This document shows positions 56,707 through 64,000 of a DNA stretch of 64,000 nucleotides, in pieces; the stretch's first letter is position 1, and the number at the start of each line of letters is the position of its first letter. The notes below the pieces were generated by a model that saw only the letters and a program-made list of their open reading frames with translations, was not told the origin of the DNA and ran no database searches. A program made the translations under genes and the position numbers. Source of the stretch: Rossellomorea marisflavi (lineage in GTDB: Bacteria > Bacillota > Bacilli > Bacillales > Bacillaceae_B); contig CP033051.1 of assembly GCA_003667865.1 (NCBI GenBank), positions 3,064,501 to 3,128,500 of the forward strand, written 5' to 3'.

Positions 56707-57792
56707 TTAATGACGAGGATTATTTTTTTCTGCCATTGCTGCTGTATAGTTATACTTCAGCTCTCGTTTACGAGAATTCTGTACGGAAACAAAATCCTTT
56801 AATTCACTAACCGTCATACCGATGTCTTTTTGAAATGCTTTAAGTCCATCTAACTCTAATAAAAATACCTGAAACTTTTCCTCTACATGGTCATAGCTGT
56901 TTTGAAATTCTTGTTGGAATTTCTTAAGCTGGTTGTAGGAAGTATCCTGCTCTAAAGAAATCTGCTCGATTTTCTCTCGCTGGTTTGATACCGTTCGGTC
57001 AATATCAGCAAATTGCTGAGATAGCCACCATTCATGATCCTCTAATTGAGCTTTGTACGAATTCACAACCTCTTTAAAAAACTCAAGTTTTACCTTTTCT
57101 GCTTGTGATAGCTGTTCCTTCGCTTCATGTAAGCGGGTTAGAAGCTGTTCTTTTTCAACAAGAATTCCTTCGAGCTTCGCCGCTTTAGCTACAAGCTTTT
57201 CAACAACATCCTTTTTAAAAGCCTCCGAATTTGTTAACGTGCGATTTAGATCGTTCAAGTGAGAATTTTTTGCTGAGGCTTCGGTTTGAAGTGCTTCATT
57301 TTGAATGGATAGTTCTTTATTTCGTTCCTTTAGTTGCTGATTTTCTTCTTGTAAAATCAAGTTTTGCTTTTGAAGCATTTCTGCTTGCTCATGAAGCTGT
57401 TTTGACTTCATTGTGATTTCTAGAATTTGCTGTTCCTTTGAGTTTAGTTCTTGAAGGTATTCCTTATTCTGTTCTTTTTCTTTATTTAAATTGTACTGAG
57501 TATCTTTATAATACACCTCAACAAGCTCGCGTTGCTCATTGATGCGATTCCGTTCAAAAATTAATTCCTCTTCTAACTGCTCCTGAATTCTGAGCTGTTC
57601 CACTAGAACTTCTTTTTCTGCTTTTACCTTTTCGAGCTGCTCTAATAAATATTTATTCTCACTATATAAATAACTATCTTGTAACCTCTGAATCATCCGT
57701 TGTTTCTCTTCCAGCTGTCCTTTTAAGAAAATGAGATCCTGCTTCCACTCATAATAAAAAGGAGCTGACTTTGCATCCCCATCTATGACAAT
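56707..57792 (-). CDS. Long coiled-coil protein, probable spore-associated; non-AUG start
   Basis: A protein of about 330-360 residues that is almost entirely coiled coil, rich in Glu, Gln, Lys and Leu (QLEKVKAEKEVLVEQL, QNLILQEENQQLKERNKEL). No family recognised. The first in-frame ATG is 57696, but coding-like sequence (GDAKSAPFYYEWKQDLIF) continues upstream in frame to AGGAGGAG at 57793-57800, where the only candidates are ATT (57792) or ATA (57786). The coordinates assume ATT. A sigma-K-like promoter lies just upstream, so mother-cell expression and a spore coat role are inferred. Confidence 0.68.
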   Translation of the reverse strand: MVIDGDAKSAPFYYEWKQDLIFLKGQLEEKQRMIQRLQDSYLYSENKYLLEQLEKVKAEKEVLVEQLRIQEQLEEELIFERNRINEQRELVEVYYKDTQYNLNKEKEQNKEYLQELNSKEQQILEITMKSKQLHEQAEMLQKQNLILQEENQQLKERNKELSIQNEALQTEASAKNSHLNDLNRTLTNSEAFKKDVVEKLVAKAAKLEGILVEKEQLLTRLHEAKEQLSQAEKVKLEFFKEVVNSYKAQLEDHEWWLSQQFADIDRTVSNQREKIEQISLEQDTSYNQLKKFQQEFQNSYDHVEEKFQVFLLELDGLKAFQKDIGMTVSELKDFVSVQNSRKRELKYNYTAAMAEKNNPRH

Positions 57793-57818
57793 CTCCTCCT
57801 CTGGGTGTTTGGTTATTA

Positions 57819-57846
57819 TAGGATATGTTTATTTCTAATTTATTGT
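57819..57846 (-). promoter_or_regulatory. Candidate sigma-K promoter, minus strand
   Basis: On the minus strand AC (57846-57845), 17-base spacer, CATATCCTA (57827-57819), a full match to CATANNNTA. Predicted transcription starts about 15 bases before the ribosome site AGGAGGAG. Confidence 0.6.
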
Positions 57847-57915
57847 GTTACATCAGCCCTTTCTAAATAAAACTAGGAAAAATCACGATAAATTTAAACT
57901 TTTTTGTACGACAGC

Positions 57916-57942
57916 ACCTTTCGTTATTTTGTTCATAAATTA
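57916..57942 (+). promoter_or_regulatory. Candidate sigma-K promoter, plus strand
   Basis: AC (57916-57917), 16-base spacer, CATAAATTA (57934-57942), a full match to the sigma-K -10 CATANNNTA. It points at the coiled-coil gene at 57973, divergent from the one on the minus strand. Confidence 0.62.
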
Positions 57943-57972
57943 TAGAAAAACGTTTTGAGGGAGGTTGGATTT

Positions 57973-58572
57973 ATTAATAAAAATACATTCCAGGAAACAA
58001 TAAAAGAAAATGTAAATTATAAAAGGCTCGTAAGTCAATACCGCACAAAGATAAAAGCAATAAAAAACAAATACAATAAAAAGTTAGCGAAAAAAGATGA
58101 TGAGTTCACACAACTAAGAGAGTCAATTCAGAAGATTATTACTAATAACGAAATTAATGAAATTACTATTAATAAGCTTAAAGAAGAGAACAAACTATTA
58201 ATTAAAGAAAAAGAATTAAGATTAGATGAAAAACAGAAGTGTGATTTGGAAATTAAAACTCACATGGAATCTATTACTAGTCTGCAGAAAAAAATTTCAG
58301 AATTAGAAGAACAAATTAGTGAACTAAAAGAAGGTAATTTGCAAAAATTGAAAGAAAATAAAATACTAATTGAAAAAATTAATTTATTTAAACAAAAACA
58401 AATGAGAAGTTCAACGGAGATTGAAACAAAAGAAAAGGAAAATCTATCAATGAATAGTATTAAGTCAGTAAAGATTAACGAAGGGAGAATGTCAAAGTTT
58501 AAAAAAATAAAGCCATCGACTAGAGTCATTAAAAAATGCTGTATTTCTAATTATAAAAATAATAATGGATAA
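57973..58572 (+). CDS. Lysine-rich coiled-coil protein, probable spore-associated; ATT start
   Basis: About 199 residues, very basic, predominantly coiled coil (KAIKNKYNKKLAKKDDEF, ITSLQKKISELEEQISELKE) with a C-terminal basic tail holding the pair CC near the end. No family recognised. The ribosome site GAGGGAGG (57957-57964) is followed 8 bases later by ATT 57973 and not by ATG, GTG or TTG; the TTG at 57955 lies before the ribosome site. The region is more AT-rich than the flanks. A sigma-K-like promoter upstream suggests a mother-cell role. Confidence 0.65.
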   Translation: MNKNTFQETIKENVNYKRLVSQYRTKIKAIKNKYNKKLAKKDDEFTQLRESIQKIITNNEINEITINKLKEENKLLIKEKELRLDEKQKCDLEIKTHMESITSLQKKISELEEQISELKEGNLQKLKENKILIEKINLFKQKQMRSSTEIETKEKENLSMNSIKSVKINEGRMSKFKKIKPSTRVIKKCCISNYKNNNG

Positions 58573-58596
58573 TATTTAAAAGGGAATAGTTCTTAA

Positions 58597-58652
58597 AATA
58601 GCTCCAATAATGGGAAACAGATTGTTTCTATTATTGGAGTTATTTTCTTTTT
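58597..58652 (+). terminator. Terminator after the lysine-rich coiled-coil gene
   Basis: AATAGCTCCAATAAT / ATTATTGGAGTTATT with a loop of about 18 bases, then TTTCTTTTT. Confidence 0.8.
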
Positions 58653-58850
58653 GGCTATTAAACGAGTCTATTTAATAAAGATTAAAAGAGTAATAGGTTA
58701 ATACGTTGGATAATTTACACAATTTGGATAAAATAGATAGATTAATTATTACGGTACCTCCTTGAAAGAATATATATATAACAAATGCATGTTAAAACAA
58801 ATGAATATTTTATTTGTGTTTAGATGCAAAAAAATAAGGAGGAATTTATT

Positions 58851-59420
58851 ATGGTTGAATATTTAAATGATAATGGAAGTGGAAATGATCCTTTGGCTAC
58901 AGTCCCTTTCTGCTGCACTACAACAATTCCAGCTTCATTTGAGCTTCAAGATCCAAGTTTAGGTAACCCAAGAATTATCTTTGACGTGTGTGGCTTGTCT
59001 TGTTCTGTAGTTTCCTGTATTGCTGCAGGTACTTTAGAATGTAATGGTAATGAAATTGTAGTTGAAGATATCGAAGGATTTGCTCCAGTACTAAATGGAT
59101 GTATTCAATTCTTAGTGTCTACTTTCCCAGTTACCGGACCATGTGGCAATGAAGAATTTGGAGGTGTCTCTGCTGTAGCATTATCTTGTCAAGGTACGAT
59201 TTGTCTTGAAGAGGTAATAGGTGATTTTACTACAGATGAAGCACAAGCGGAGGCATTCTGTGAGGAACTATTTAATGCTCTTGAAAGTGGAGATATTTGT
59301 GATGTTATTGAGGCTACTAACTTGGAAGTAAATGAAGTAGATTGTAATGGAGTGTCTTGCCCTAATGAAAGAGTCATTCAATTTACAGGAGAATTTGTAA
59401 TAAATTCCTTAAATGGATAA
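58851..59420 (+). CDS. Cysteine-rich acidic protein without lysine, possible coat/exosporium protein
   Basis: 189 residues, with 14 cysteines spread along the chain (PFCCTTT, DVCGLSCSVVSC, LSCQGTIC, VDCNGVSC), no lysine, only two arginines and many Asp/Glu. AAGGAGG at 58837-58843 fixes ATG 58851; an in-frame ATG at 58824 is upstream of that site. No signal peptide or membrane segment. No family recognised with certainty. Composition recalls disulfide-linked spore surface proteins, and the neighbouring genes have sigma-K-like promoters, so a spore-surface role is inferred. It has its own terminator. Confidence 0.72.
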   Translation: MVEYLNDNGSGNDPLATVPFCCTTTIPASFELQDPSLGNPRIIFDVCGLSCSVVSCIAAGTLECNGNEIVVEDIEGFAPVLNGCIQFLVSTFPVTGPCGNEEFGGVSAVALSCQGTICLEEVIGDFTTDEAQAEAFCEELFNALESGDICDVIEATNLEVNEVDCNGVSCPNERVIQFTGEFVINSLNG

Positions 59421-59435
59421 CTTTATAGATCTAAA

Positions 59436-59474
59436 AAATAAAATCCACTTTCTTATGAAAGTGGATTTTATTAC
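59436..59474 (+). terminator. Terminator after the cysteine-rich gene
   Basis: AATAAAATCCACTTTC / GAAAGTGGATTTTATT, perfect 16-base stem. The next 260 bases are very AT-rich with no feature I can name before the riboswitch. Confidence 0.9.
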
Positions 59475-59740
59475 TATACTTAATAATTCATAGGGGAGAA
59501 TTTATTTTTGGGATATTAGGGTAATCAAATTTAATGATAATGGTATTTAATAACATATTAAAAAACTAGAGTAATACATAGCAACTTCTCTAGTTCAAAT
59601 ACTTTTAAAAGTGAATTATTTAGCTAACTATTTATAATCTTAATAATACATGCCAGATTTTATAAATTCTAAAATTATTCGAATTAATTGACTATCATAT
59701 AGTATTGATAAATAATAAGGATTAAAGATTTATTATTACC

Positions 59741-59832
59741 ACTAGGGGAGCCTACTCATAAGGCTGAGATTAAAGTACTGCTTTAAGACCCTTGGAACCT
59801 GATCTAGTTCATACTAGCGGAGGGAAGTGGGT
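59741..59832 (+). ncRNA. TPP riboswitch (THI element)
   Basis: Contains the conserved thiamine pyrophosphate aptamer parts in order: AGGGGAGCC, GGCTGAGA, ACCCTTGGAACCTGATCTAG and GCGGAGGGAAG. It precedes tenA and is followed by a terminator hairpin, so it likely lowers tenA transcription when TPP is plentiful. Confidence 0.96.
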
Positions 59833-59860
59833 TGTAGAGGCATTGTGTTGTCATATACAT

Positions 59861-59889
59861 CCACTTTCACTTTGGAAGTGGTTTTTTTG
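59861..59889 (+). terminator. Riboswitch-controlled terminator
   Basis: CCACTTTC (59861-59868) / GGAAGTGG (59874-59881) followed by seven T. CCACTTTC can pair instead with the GGGAAGTGG end of the aptamer, giving the usual switch. Confidence 0.85.
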
Positions 59890-59947
59890 TTTCCTGCTTT
59901 CATACACTGTATTGAACTAGATTTACTAAGAAGGAGGAAGGATAGCA

Positions 59948-60634
59948 ATGTCATTTACTCAACAATTACGAGAAAAAGCTAATCCAATTTGGGAGAAAAG
60001 TTTTAACCATCCATTTGTTCAAGGGATTGTGAAAGGGGAACTTGAAATCGAGAAGTTTCGTTATTATGTTATTCAGGATTCCTATTATTTAAGCCAGTTT
60101 GCTAGAGTGCAAGCAGCAGCTGCGATGAAGGCTTTGACGAATGACACAACAAACCGACTTGTGATTCATGCAGAAAATACAGGTCTTGCAGAGCAAGGTT
60201 TACATCAAACGTTTATGAAGGAACTCAATATTACGGAGGAAGAACAGGAAAGGCTAGCACCTGCACCAACAGCTTATGCTTATACATCTCACTTATATCG
60301 TGCTGCCCTGCTAGGAAATACTGCAGAAATTATTGCCGCACTCCTACCGTGCTATTGGCTCTATTATGAGATTGGTCAACGCTTTAAAGATGAGAAGCCG
60401 GAGAATCCAATCTATCAGCAATGGATTACTACATACGGAAGTGAATGGTTTGGAGAGCTTGTGCTTGAACAAATCAAACGCCTAGATGAGCTAGCAGAAC
60501 ATGCTAGTGATGAGGAGCTTGCTCGTATGACAGAGAATTTTATCATTAGTAGTGAGTATGAGCTTGCATTCTGGCAAATGGGCTATACGATGGAGCCATG
60601 GGGGAGTAAGCAATCCCAAACAACAAGAGCTTAA
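59948..60634 (+). CDS. tenA: Thiaminase II / aminopyrimidine aminohydrolase TenA
   Basis: TenA of 228 residues hydrolyses aminopyrimidines from degraded thiamine so that the pyrimidine can be reused. The catalytic cysteine is in LLPCYWLYYEIG near residue 135 and the glutamate in SSEYELAFW near residue 205. AAGGAGGAAGG precedes ATG 59948. It stands alone behind the TPP riboswitch, without the thi genes that follow it in B. subtilis. Confidence 0.97.
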   Translation: MSFTQQLREKANPIWEKSFNHPFVQGIVKGELEIEKFRYYVIQDSYYLSQFARVQAAAAMKALTNDTTNRLVIHAENTGLAEQGLHQTFMKELNITEEEQERLAPAPTAYAYTSHLYRAALLGNTAEIIAALLPCYWLYYEIGQRFKDEKPENPIYQQWITTYGSEWFGELVLEQIKRLDELAEHASDEELARMTENFIISSEYELAFWQMGYTMEPWGSKQSQTTRA

Positions 60635-60646
60635 TAGATATGAGCA

Positions 60647-60681
60647 CAAAGGACTAGATCATAATGATGTAGTCCTTTTCA
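60647..60681. terminator. Convergent terminator between tenA and the membrane protein gene
   Basis: AAAGGACTA (60648-60656) / TAGTCCTTTT (60670-60679); A and T runs on both sides allow use in both directions. Confidence 0.85.
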
Positions 60682-60685
60682 TTAT

Positions 60686-61243
60686 TTATGCAGCTAGAGT
60701 CTTTGGTTTTTCGAGTTTTTTTACTTCGAAGAATAGTAAAAAAGCCGTGCAAGTATAGATAATTATAAAAAGTATTGGTATAGATAGAAAACTAGATTCT
60801 GAAAAGAAAAATTGAATAATAGCGGCACTGACAACCGTTGAGATTGTTAAAAATAAATAGGCTTTACTATCATATAACCAAAAATATGGAAGGAAATGTG
60901 ATCCTGCTAATAATCCAACCGAAAATGGAAGCCAGCTTGGCTCATGTAGCAAGATTAAGATTACTAATGGGATATAGAAAATTTGAACGGCTCCAATCAA
61001 TCCTCCACCCATCGACAATGGATTTCCCTTTGCAAGCAAATCAATTTTTAAAAGCTGGGAAATGAGAATACCTAAAGGAAAGACTGCTCCCATCCCATAG
61101 ATATAAAACCAAACAACAAGGTCTCTTGGTACAAAAAGTTCAGTAATGAATAGAACCGACCAGAAGAGGATACCTGCTGGGAATAGAGGAAGTCCTTTTT
61201 TAGCTCGAACGGATAAGTCATACCGTAATTCATGAAAATTCAT
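60686..61243 (-). CDS. Uncharacterised six-helix membrane protein (DUF7010-like)
   Basis: A 185-residue protein with about six hydrophobic segments (ILFWSVLFITELFV, IPLVILILLHEP, IPILFIIIYTCTAFLL). I think it belongs to the family of small Bacillus membrane proteins now called DUF7010, but no role is known. AAAAGGAGGTGA on the minus strand is 8 bases before ATG 61243; the GTG at 61252 lies too close to it. It is convergent with tenA; any link to thiamine is not supported by a riboswitch on its side. Confidence 0.78.
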   Translation of the reverse strand: MNFHELRYDLSVRAKKGLPLFPAGILFWSVLFITELFVPRDLVVWFYIYGMGAVFPLGILISQLLKIDLLAKGNPLSMGGGLIGAVQIFYIPLVILILLHEPSWLPFSVGLLAGSHFLPYFWLYDSKAYLFLTISTVVSAAIIQFFFSESSFLSIPILFIIIYTCTAFLLFFEVKKLEKPKTLAA

Positions 61244-61490
61244 AGAGTTCACCTCCTTTTAATCTAGATTCATTATATACCAGCAATGTTAGAATTTGGA
61301 TTGTATTATTACCAAAAATTGAAATGTATACAAATTTCAACAGTTATTCCGTTCTATTGTATCAGTACCGAAAAAGCTTTATACTAGACTAATGTGCAAT
61401 AGATTTGTACAATTGAATAACTCATAATAGAAACAGATAAAAACATGTTGAAAATGTTTGATGTGATAGAGCAAGAAAGGAGTTTTACTC

Positions 61491-63056
61491 ATGAATGAAG
61501 ATCAGCGTAAATTTGGACAACAAATAAAGACTGAGGATCCAGCGGACAAAAAATCCGAGAAGGATTACAGCAAGTATTTTCAGAGTGTATATATTCCACC
61601 ATCGTTAAAAGATGCGAAGAAGCGTGGAAAAGAAGAAATCAAATACCACAAGGATTTTACAATTGATGAGCAGTTCAGAGGCTTAGGCAATGGGAAAAAA
61701 TTCTATATCCGTACGTATGGCTGTCAAATGAACGAGCATGACACAGAAGTAATGGCAGGTATTTTTTCAGCTTTAGGCTATGAAGCTACAGATACTACTG
61801 AAGATGCAGATGTAATCCTGTTAAACACATGTGCGATTCGTGAAAATGCAGAAAACAAAGTGTTTGGAGAATTAGGACACTTAAAGCATTTAAAGCGTGA
61901 CAATCCTGAGCTTTTAATCGGAGTTTGTGGTTGTATGTCTCAAGAGGAATCGGTCGTAAATAAGATTCTAAAGTCATACCAAAATGTTGACATGATCTTC
62001 GGTACACATAATATCCATCGCTTACCGAACATTCTTGCAGATGCCTATATGTCAAAAGCAATGGTTGTGGAAGTGTGGTCAAAAGAGGGAGACGTTATTG
62101 AAAACCTTCCACGTGTTCGTCGCGGGAACATTAAAGGTTGGGTAAACATTATGTACGGATGCGATAAGTTCTGTACGTATTGTATCGTTCCTTATACTCG
62201 TGGAAAAGAGCGTAGCCGTCGTCCAGAGGAAATCATTCAAGAAGTACGTCAATTAGCTGCTCATGGCTATCAAGAGGTAACGCTTCTAGGTCAAAACGTA
62301 AATGCATACGGTAAAGACTTTGAAGACTTAGAGTATGGCCTTGGCGATTTAATGGATGAATTACGTAAGATTGATATTCCTCGTGTACGTTTTACAACAA
62401 GTCACCCAAGAGACTTTGATGATCATTTAATTGAAGTTCTTGCGCAAAAAGGGAATCTTGTAGAGCATATTCATTTACCAGTTCAATCTGGTTCAACAGA
62501 GGTTCTTAAGATCATGGCTCGTAAATATACACGTGAGCAATTCCTAGAGCTTGTTCGTAAAATTAAAGTGGCAATGCCAGATGTTGCGTTAAGTACCGAT
62601 ATTATTGTTGGGTATCCAAACGAAACAGATGAGCAATTTGAAGAAACGCTTTCAATGTACCGTGAAGTTGGCTTTGAACACGCGTATACGTTTATCTATT
62701 CTCCACGTGAAGGTACACCGGCAGCAAAAATGACAGACAACGTACCAATGGAAGTGAAGAAGGAGCGTTTACAACGTCTAAACGATGTTGTAAATGAATT
62801 TTCAGCAGAAGCCCTTAAGAAATATGAAGGCAAAGTAGTTGAGGTTCTTGTAGACGGTGAAAGTAAGAAAAATGAAAATGTTCTTGCTGGTTACACTCGT
62901 CGCAACAAGCTTGTAAACTTTGAAGGTCCAAAAGAAGTAATCGGAAACATTGTAAAAGTAAAAATTACAGATGCAAAATCTTGGTCCTTATTTGGGGAAT
63001 TTATTGAAGTTGGTCAAATTGGATCAGAATTTGAAGAAGCGGTAGAGGTGAAGTAG
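61491..63056 (+). CDS. miaB: tRNA-2-methylthio-N6-dimethylallyladenosine synthase
   Basis: Radical-SAM methylthiotransferase, 521 residues, that adds methylthio groups to i6A37 of tRNA. The N-terminal cluster cysteines lie in [20 protein letters not shown] and [10 protein letters not shown]; the radical-SAM cluster is CDKFCTYC; a TRAM domain forms the C-terminus. GAAAGGAG precedes ATG 61491. Coupled to ymcA, which starts one base after the stop. Confidence 0.97.
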   Translation: MNEDQRKFGQQIKTEDPADKKSEKDYSKYFQSVYIPPSLKDAKKRGKEEIKYHKDFTIDEQFRGLGNGKKFYIRTYGCQMNEHDTEVMAGIFSALGYEATDTTEDADVILLNTCAIRENAENKVFGELGHLKHLKRDNPELLIGVCGCMSQEESVVNKILKSYQNVDMIFGTHNIHRLPNILADAYMSKAMVVEVWSKEGDVIENLPRVRRGNIKGWVNIMYGCDKFCTYCIVPYTRGKERSRRPEEIIQEVRQLAAHGYQEVTLLGQNVNAYGKDFEDLEYGLGDLMDELRKIDIPRVRFTTSHPRDFDDHLIEVLAQKGNLVEHIHLPVQSGSTEVLKIMARKYTREQFLELVRKIKVAMPDVALSTDIIVGYPNETDEQFEETLSMYREVGFEHAYTFIYSPREGTPAAKMTDNVPMEVKKERLQRLNDVVNEFSAEALKKYEGKVVEVLVDGESKKNENVLAGYTRRNKLVNFEGPKEVIGNIVKVKITDAKSWSLFGEFIEVGQIGSEFEEAVEVK

Positions 63057-63057
63057 G

Positions 63058-63489
63058 ATGGCAAAATATACAAAAGATGACATTATGAAAAATGCAGAAG
63101 AGCTAGCGCGTATGATCGCAGAAACAGAAGAGGTTGATTTCTTTAAGCGTGCAGAAGCACAAATTAACGAAAATCAAAAGGTTCGTGAAATGATCGCTAG
63201 TATTAAGAGCTTACAAAAACAAGCAGTTAACTTCCAACACTATGGAAAAGAAAAAGCACTGAAAATGGTGGAGGAAAAAATTGAAAAGCTTGAAGCGGAA
63301 ATTGATGCAATTCCTGTCGTACAAGAATTCAAGCAATCTCAAACAGATGTAAATGATCTACTGCAAATCGTGGCATCTGTTATTTCTAATAATGTAACAG
63401 ATCACATCATCACATCTACAGGCGGAGACCTTCTTCGTGGCGAAACAGGCTCAAAGGTTCAAAGTACTTCACCTGGAAGCTGTTCATAA
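63058..63489 (+). CDS. ymcA: RicA/YmcA regulatory protein
   Basis: A 143-residue helical protein of the YlbF/YmcA family. With RicF (YlbF) and RicT (YaaT) it forms a complex that carries iron-sulfur clusters, alters RNase Y cleavage and promotes sporulation, competence and biofilm formation in B. subtilis. Its partner rny is also in this window. The C-terminal cysteine in the last residues (SPGSCS) is in the position expected for cluster binding. AGAGGTGAAG precedes the ATG. Confidence 0.94.
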   Translation: MAKYTKDDIMKNAEELARMIAETEEVDFFKRAEAQINENQKVREMIASIKSLQKQAVNFQHYGKEKALKMVEEKIEKLEAEIDAIPVVQEFKQSQTDVNDLLQIVASVISNNVTDHIITSTGGDLLRGETGSKVQSTSPGSCS

Positions 63490-63500
63490 AAATGATAAAG

Positions 63501-63536
63501 AACAATCAGGACTGATTCCTGGTTGTTTTTTTTTTC
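63501..63536 (+). terminator. Terminator after ymcA
   Basis: AACAATCAGG (63501-63510) / CCTGGTTGTT (63519-63528) followed by a long T run. Confidence 0.9.
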
Positions 63537-63550
63537 TTTGTTTTGGATCT

Positions 63551-63702
63551 TCCCATAAAATTTAGGAATGTTCCCATAAATCGAACATGGGTTCTGTGGA
63601 GGGGAATGTTCCCATAAAACTCGAGTTGGTTCCCATAAAAGTGGAGAATGTTCCCATAAACTCACACATGGTTCCCATAAACAGCAAGAATGTTCCCATA
63701 AA
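63551..63702 (+). repeat. 21-base-period tandem array, locus 2
   Basis: CCCATAAA cores begin at 63552, 63573, 63611, 63632, 63653, 63674 and 63695; all steps are 21 bases except one of 38, where a degenerate unit intervenes. The unit is GAATGTTCCCATAAA as at 52.4 kb, in the same orientation relative to the genes and again just after a terminator. Open frames across it encode NVPI(N/K) heptads but lack start signals, so no gene is called. Confidence 0.85.
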
Positions 63703-63779
63703 TTCTAATATAGCTACCGTAGACAATATAAATCTTCTCATTACACCACTATTTCCATTGGAAGCAAATAAAAATGCTC

Positions 63780-64000
63780 TTACCTACACAAATACAAACA
63801 AAAAAACGATTCCCCATGCACGCCATCATTGCGTAGGAATCGTTTTTTATGCTTCTTCTCCATTTTGATCATCGTTTCATTCTTGGTCTTCGTTGTACGT
63901 TCCAATGTTGAGAAATCAGGCTTAAGGCCTCTACTTTGTGTAACATCCCGTCCGGAATTTCGAAGCTGATGCTCACGTTTCTTCTTTGCTTTACTTTTTG
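63780..64000 (-). CDS. Small basic protein, 5' end outside window
   Basis: The minus strand is open from the window edge to TAA at 63780, giving 72 residues rich in Lys/Arg (KSKAKKKREHQLRNSG, then RGLKPDFSTLERTTKTK). Composition and pattern look coding and recall small, uncharacterised basic proteins of bacilli. The last 25 residues run through a hairpin terminator, so the true stop may have shifted. No function known. Confidence 0.5.
   Translation of the reverse strand, partial: KSKAKKKREHQLRNSGRDVTQSRGLKPDFSTLERTTKTKNETMIKMEKKHKKRFLRNDGVHGESFFCLYLCR
63801..63849. terminator. Terminator hairpin near the window end
   Basis: AAAAAACGATTCC (63801-63813) / GGAATCGTTTTTT (63837-63849). The T run on the minus strand suggests it ends the small basic gene on that strand. 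Confidence 0.8.

Noticed and set aside
58824-58850. Upstream ATG for the cysteine-rich protein
   Set aside because: The ribosome site AAGGAGG lies downstream of it and directly serves ATG 58851.
63587-63868. Open frame of 93 residues with NVPI heptads
   Set aside because: It is repeat-derived and overlaps a terminator and an opposite-strand coding frame.

Overview
The window is a 64 kb piece of an AT-rich chromosome from an endospore-forming Bacillaceae bacterium. The backbone gene order is that of the Bacillus subtilis pnp to ymcA region: pnp, ylxY, mlpA, ymxH, spoVFA-spoVFB, asd, dapG, dapA, rnjB, tepA, ylzJ, spoIIIE, the nup/ymf block, pgsA, cinA, recA, rny, ymdB, spoVS, miaB, ymcA. Strong Shine-Dalgarno sites, frequent TTG/GTG starts, sporulation genes and two lipoboxes fit this assignment. 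Genus and species cannot be fixed from what I see. There are no rRNA or tRNA genes, no transposase, no prophage and no CRISPR array.

Layout. 1-9.5 kb: the end of polynucleotide phosphorylase, a deacetylase-like protein, an M16 peptidase, dipicolinate synthase and the aspartate/diaminopimelate genes. Together asd, dapG and dapA make the dihydrodipicolinate that SpoVFAB oxidises to dipicolinic acid in the sporulating mother cell. 9.8-15.3 kb: RNase J2, TepA, YlzJ and the DNA translocase SpoIIIE/FtsK. 15.6-21.3 kb: a GntR regulator followed by a BMP-type nucleoside ABC importer. 21.7-33.7 kb: the ymfF-ymfM block, pgsA, cinA, recA with a LexA box, and RNase Y.

34.0-46.7 kb is accessory: a 13-gene acyl-CoA operon inserted between rny and the ymdB region. 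It has its own TetR regulator and two matching palindromic operators. Its most notable content is a split version of the ACAD10/ACAD11 (LvaA/LvaC) pair, an APH-fold kinase plus an ACAD11-type dehydrogenase, with a divergent ComB-family phosphatase directly behind the kinase. I infer catabolism of 4-hydroxy (gamma-hydroxy) acyl-CoAs through a phosphorylated intermediate. No thiolase is present.

46.8-56.5 kb: a gerA-type germinant receptor operon (A, C, small membrane protein, B), ymdB, spoVS, a dipeptidase and 2-oxoacid:ferredoxin oxidoreductase korAB. 56.7-59.5 kb is an AT-rich, poorly conserved locus that looks spore-related: two divergent coiled-coil genes, each behind a sigma-K-like promoter and each apparently lacking a normal start codon, followed by a lysine-free protein with 14 cysteines. 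59.7-64 kb: a TPP riboswitch with tenA, a membrane protein on the opposite strand, miaB-ymcA, and the edge of a small basic gene.

Four non-coding repeat types stand out: two copies of a GC-rich imperfect palindrome (9.6 and 21.4 kb), a nested inverted array of a 20-base motif (24.6-24.8 kb), and two arrays with a strict 21-base period (52.3 and 63.6 kb) whose open reading frames are probably incidental.
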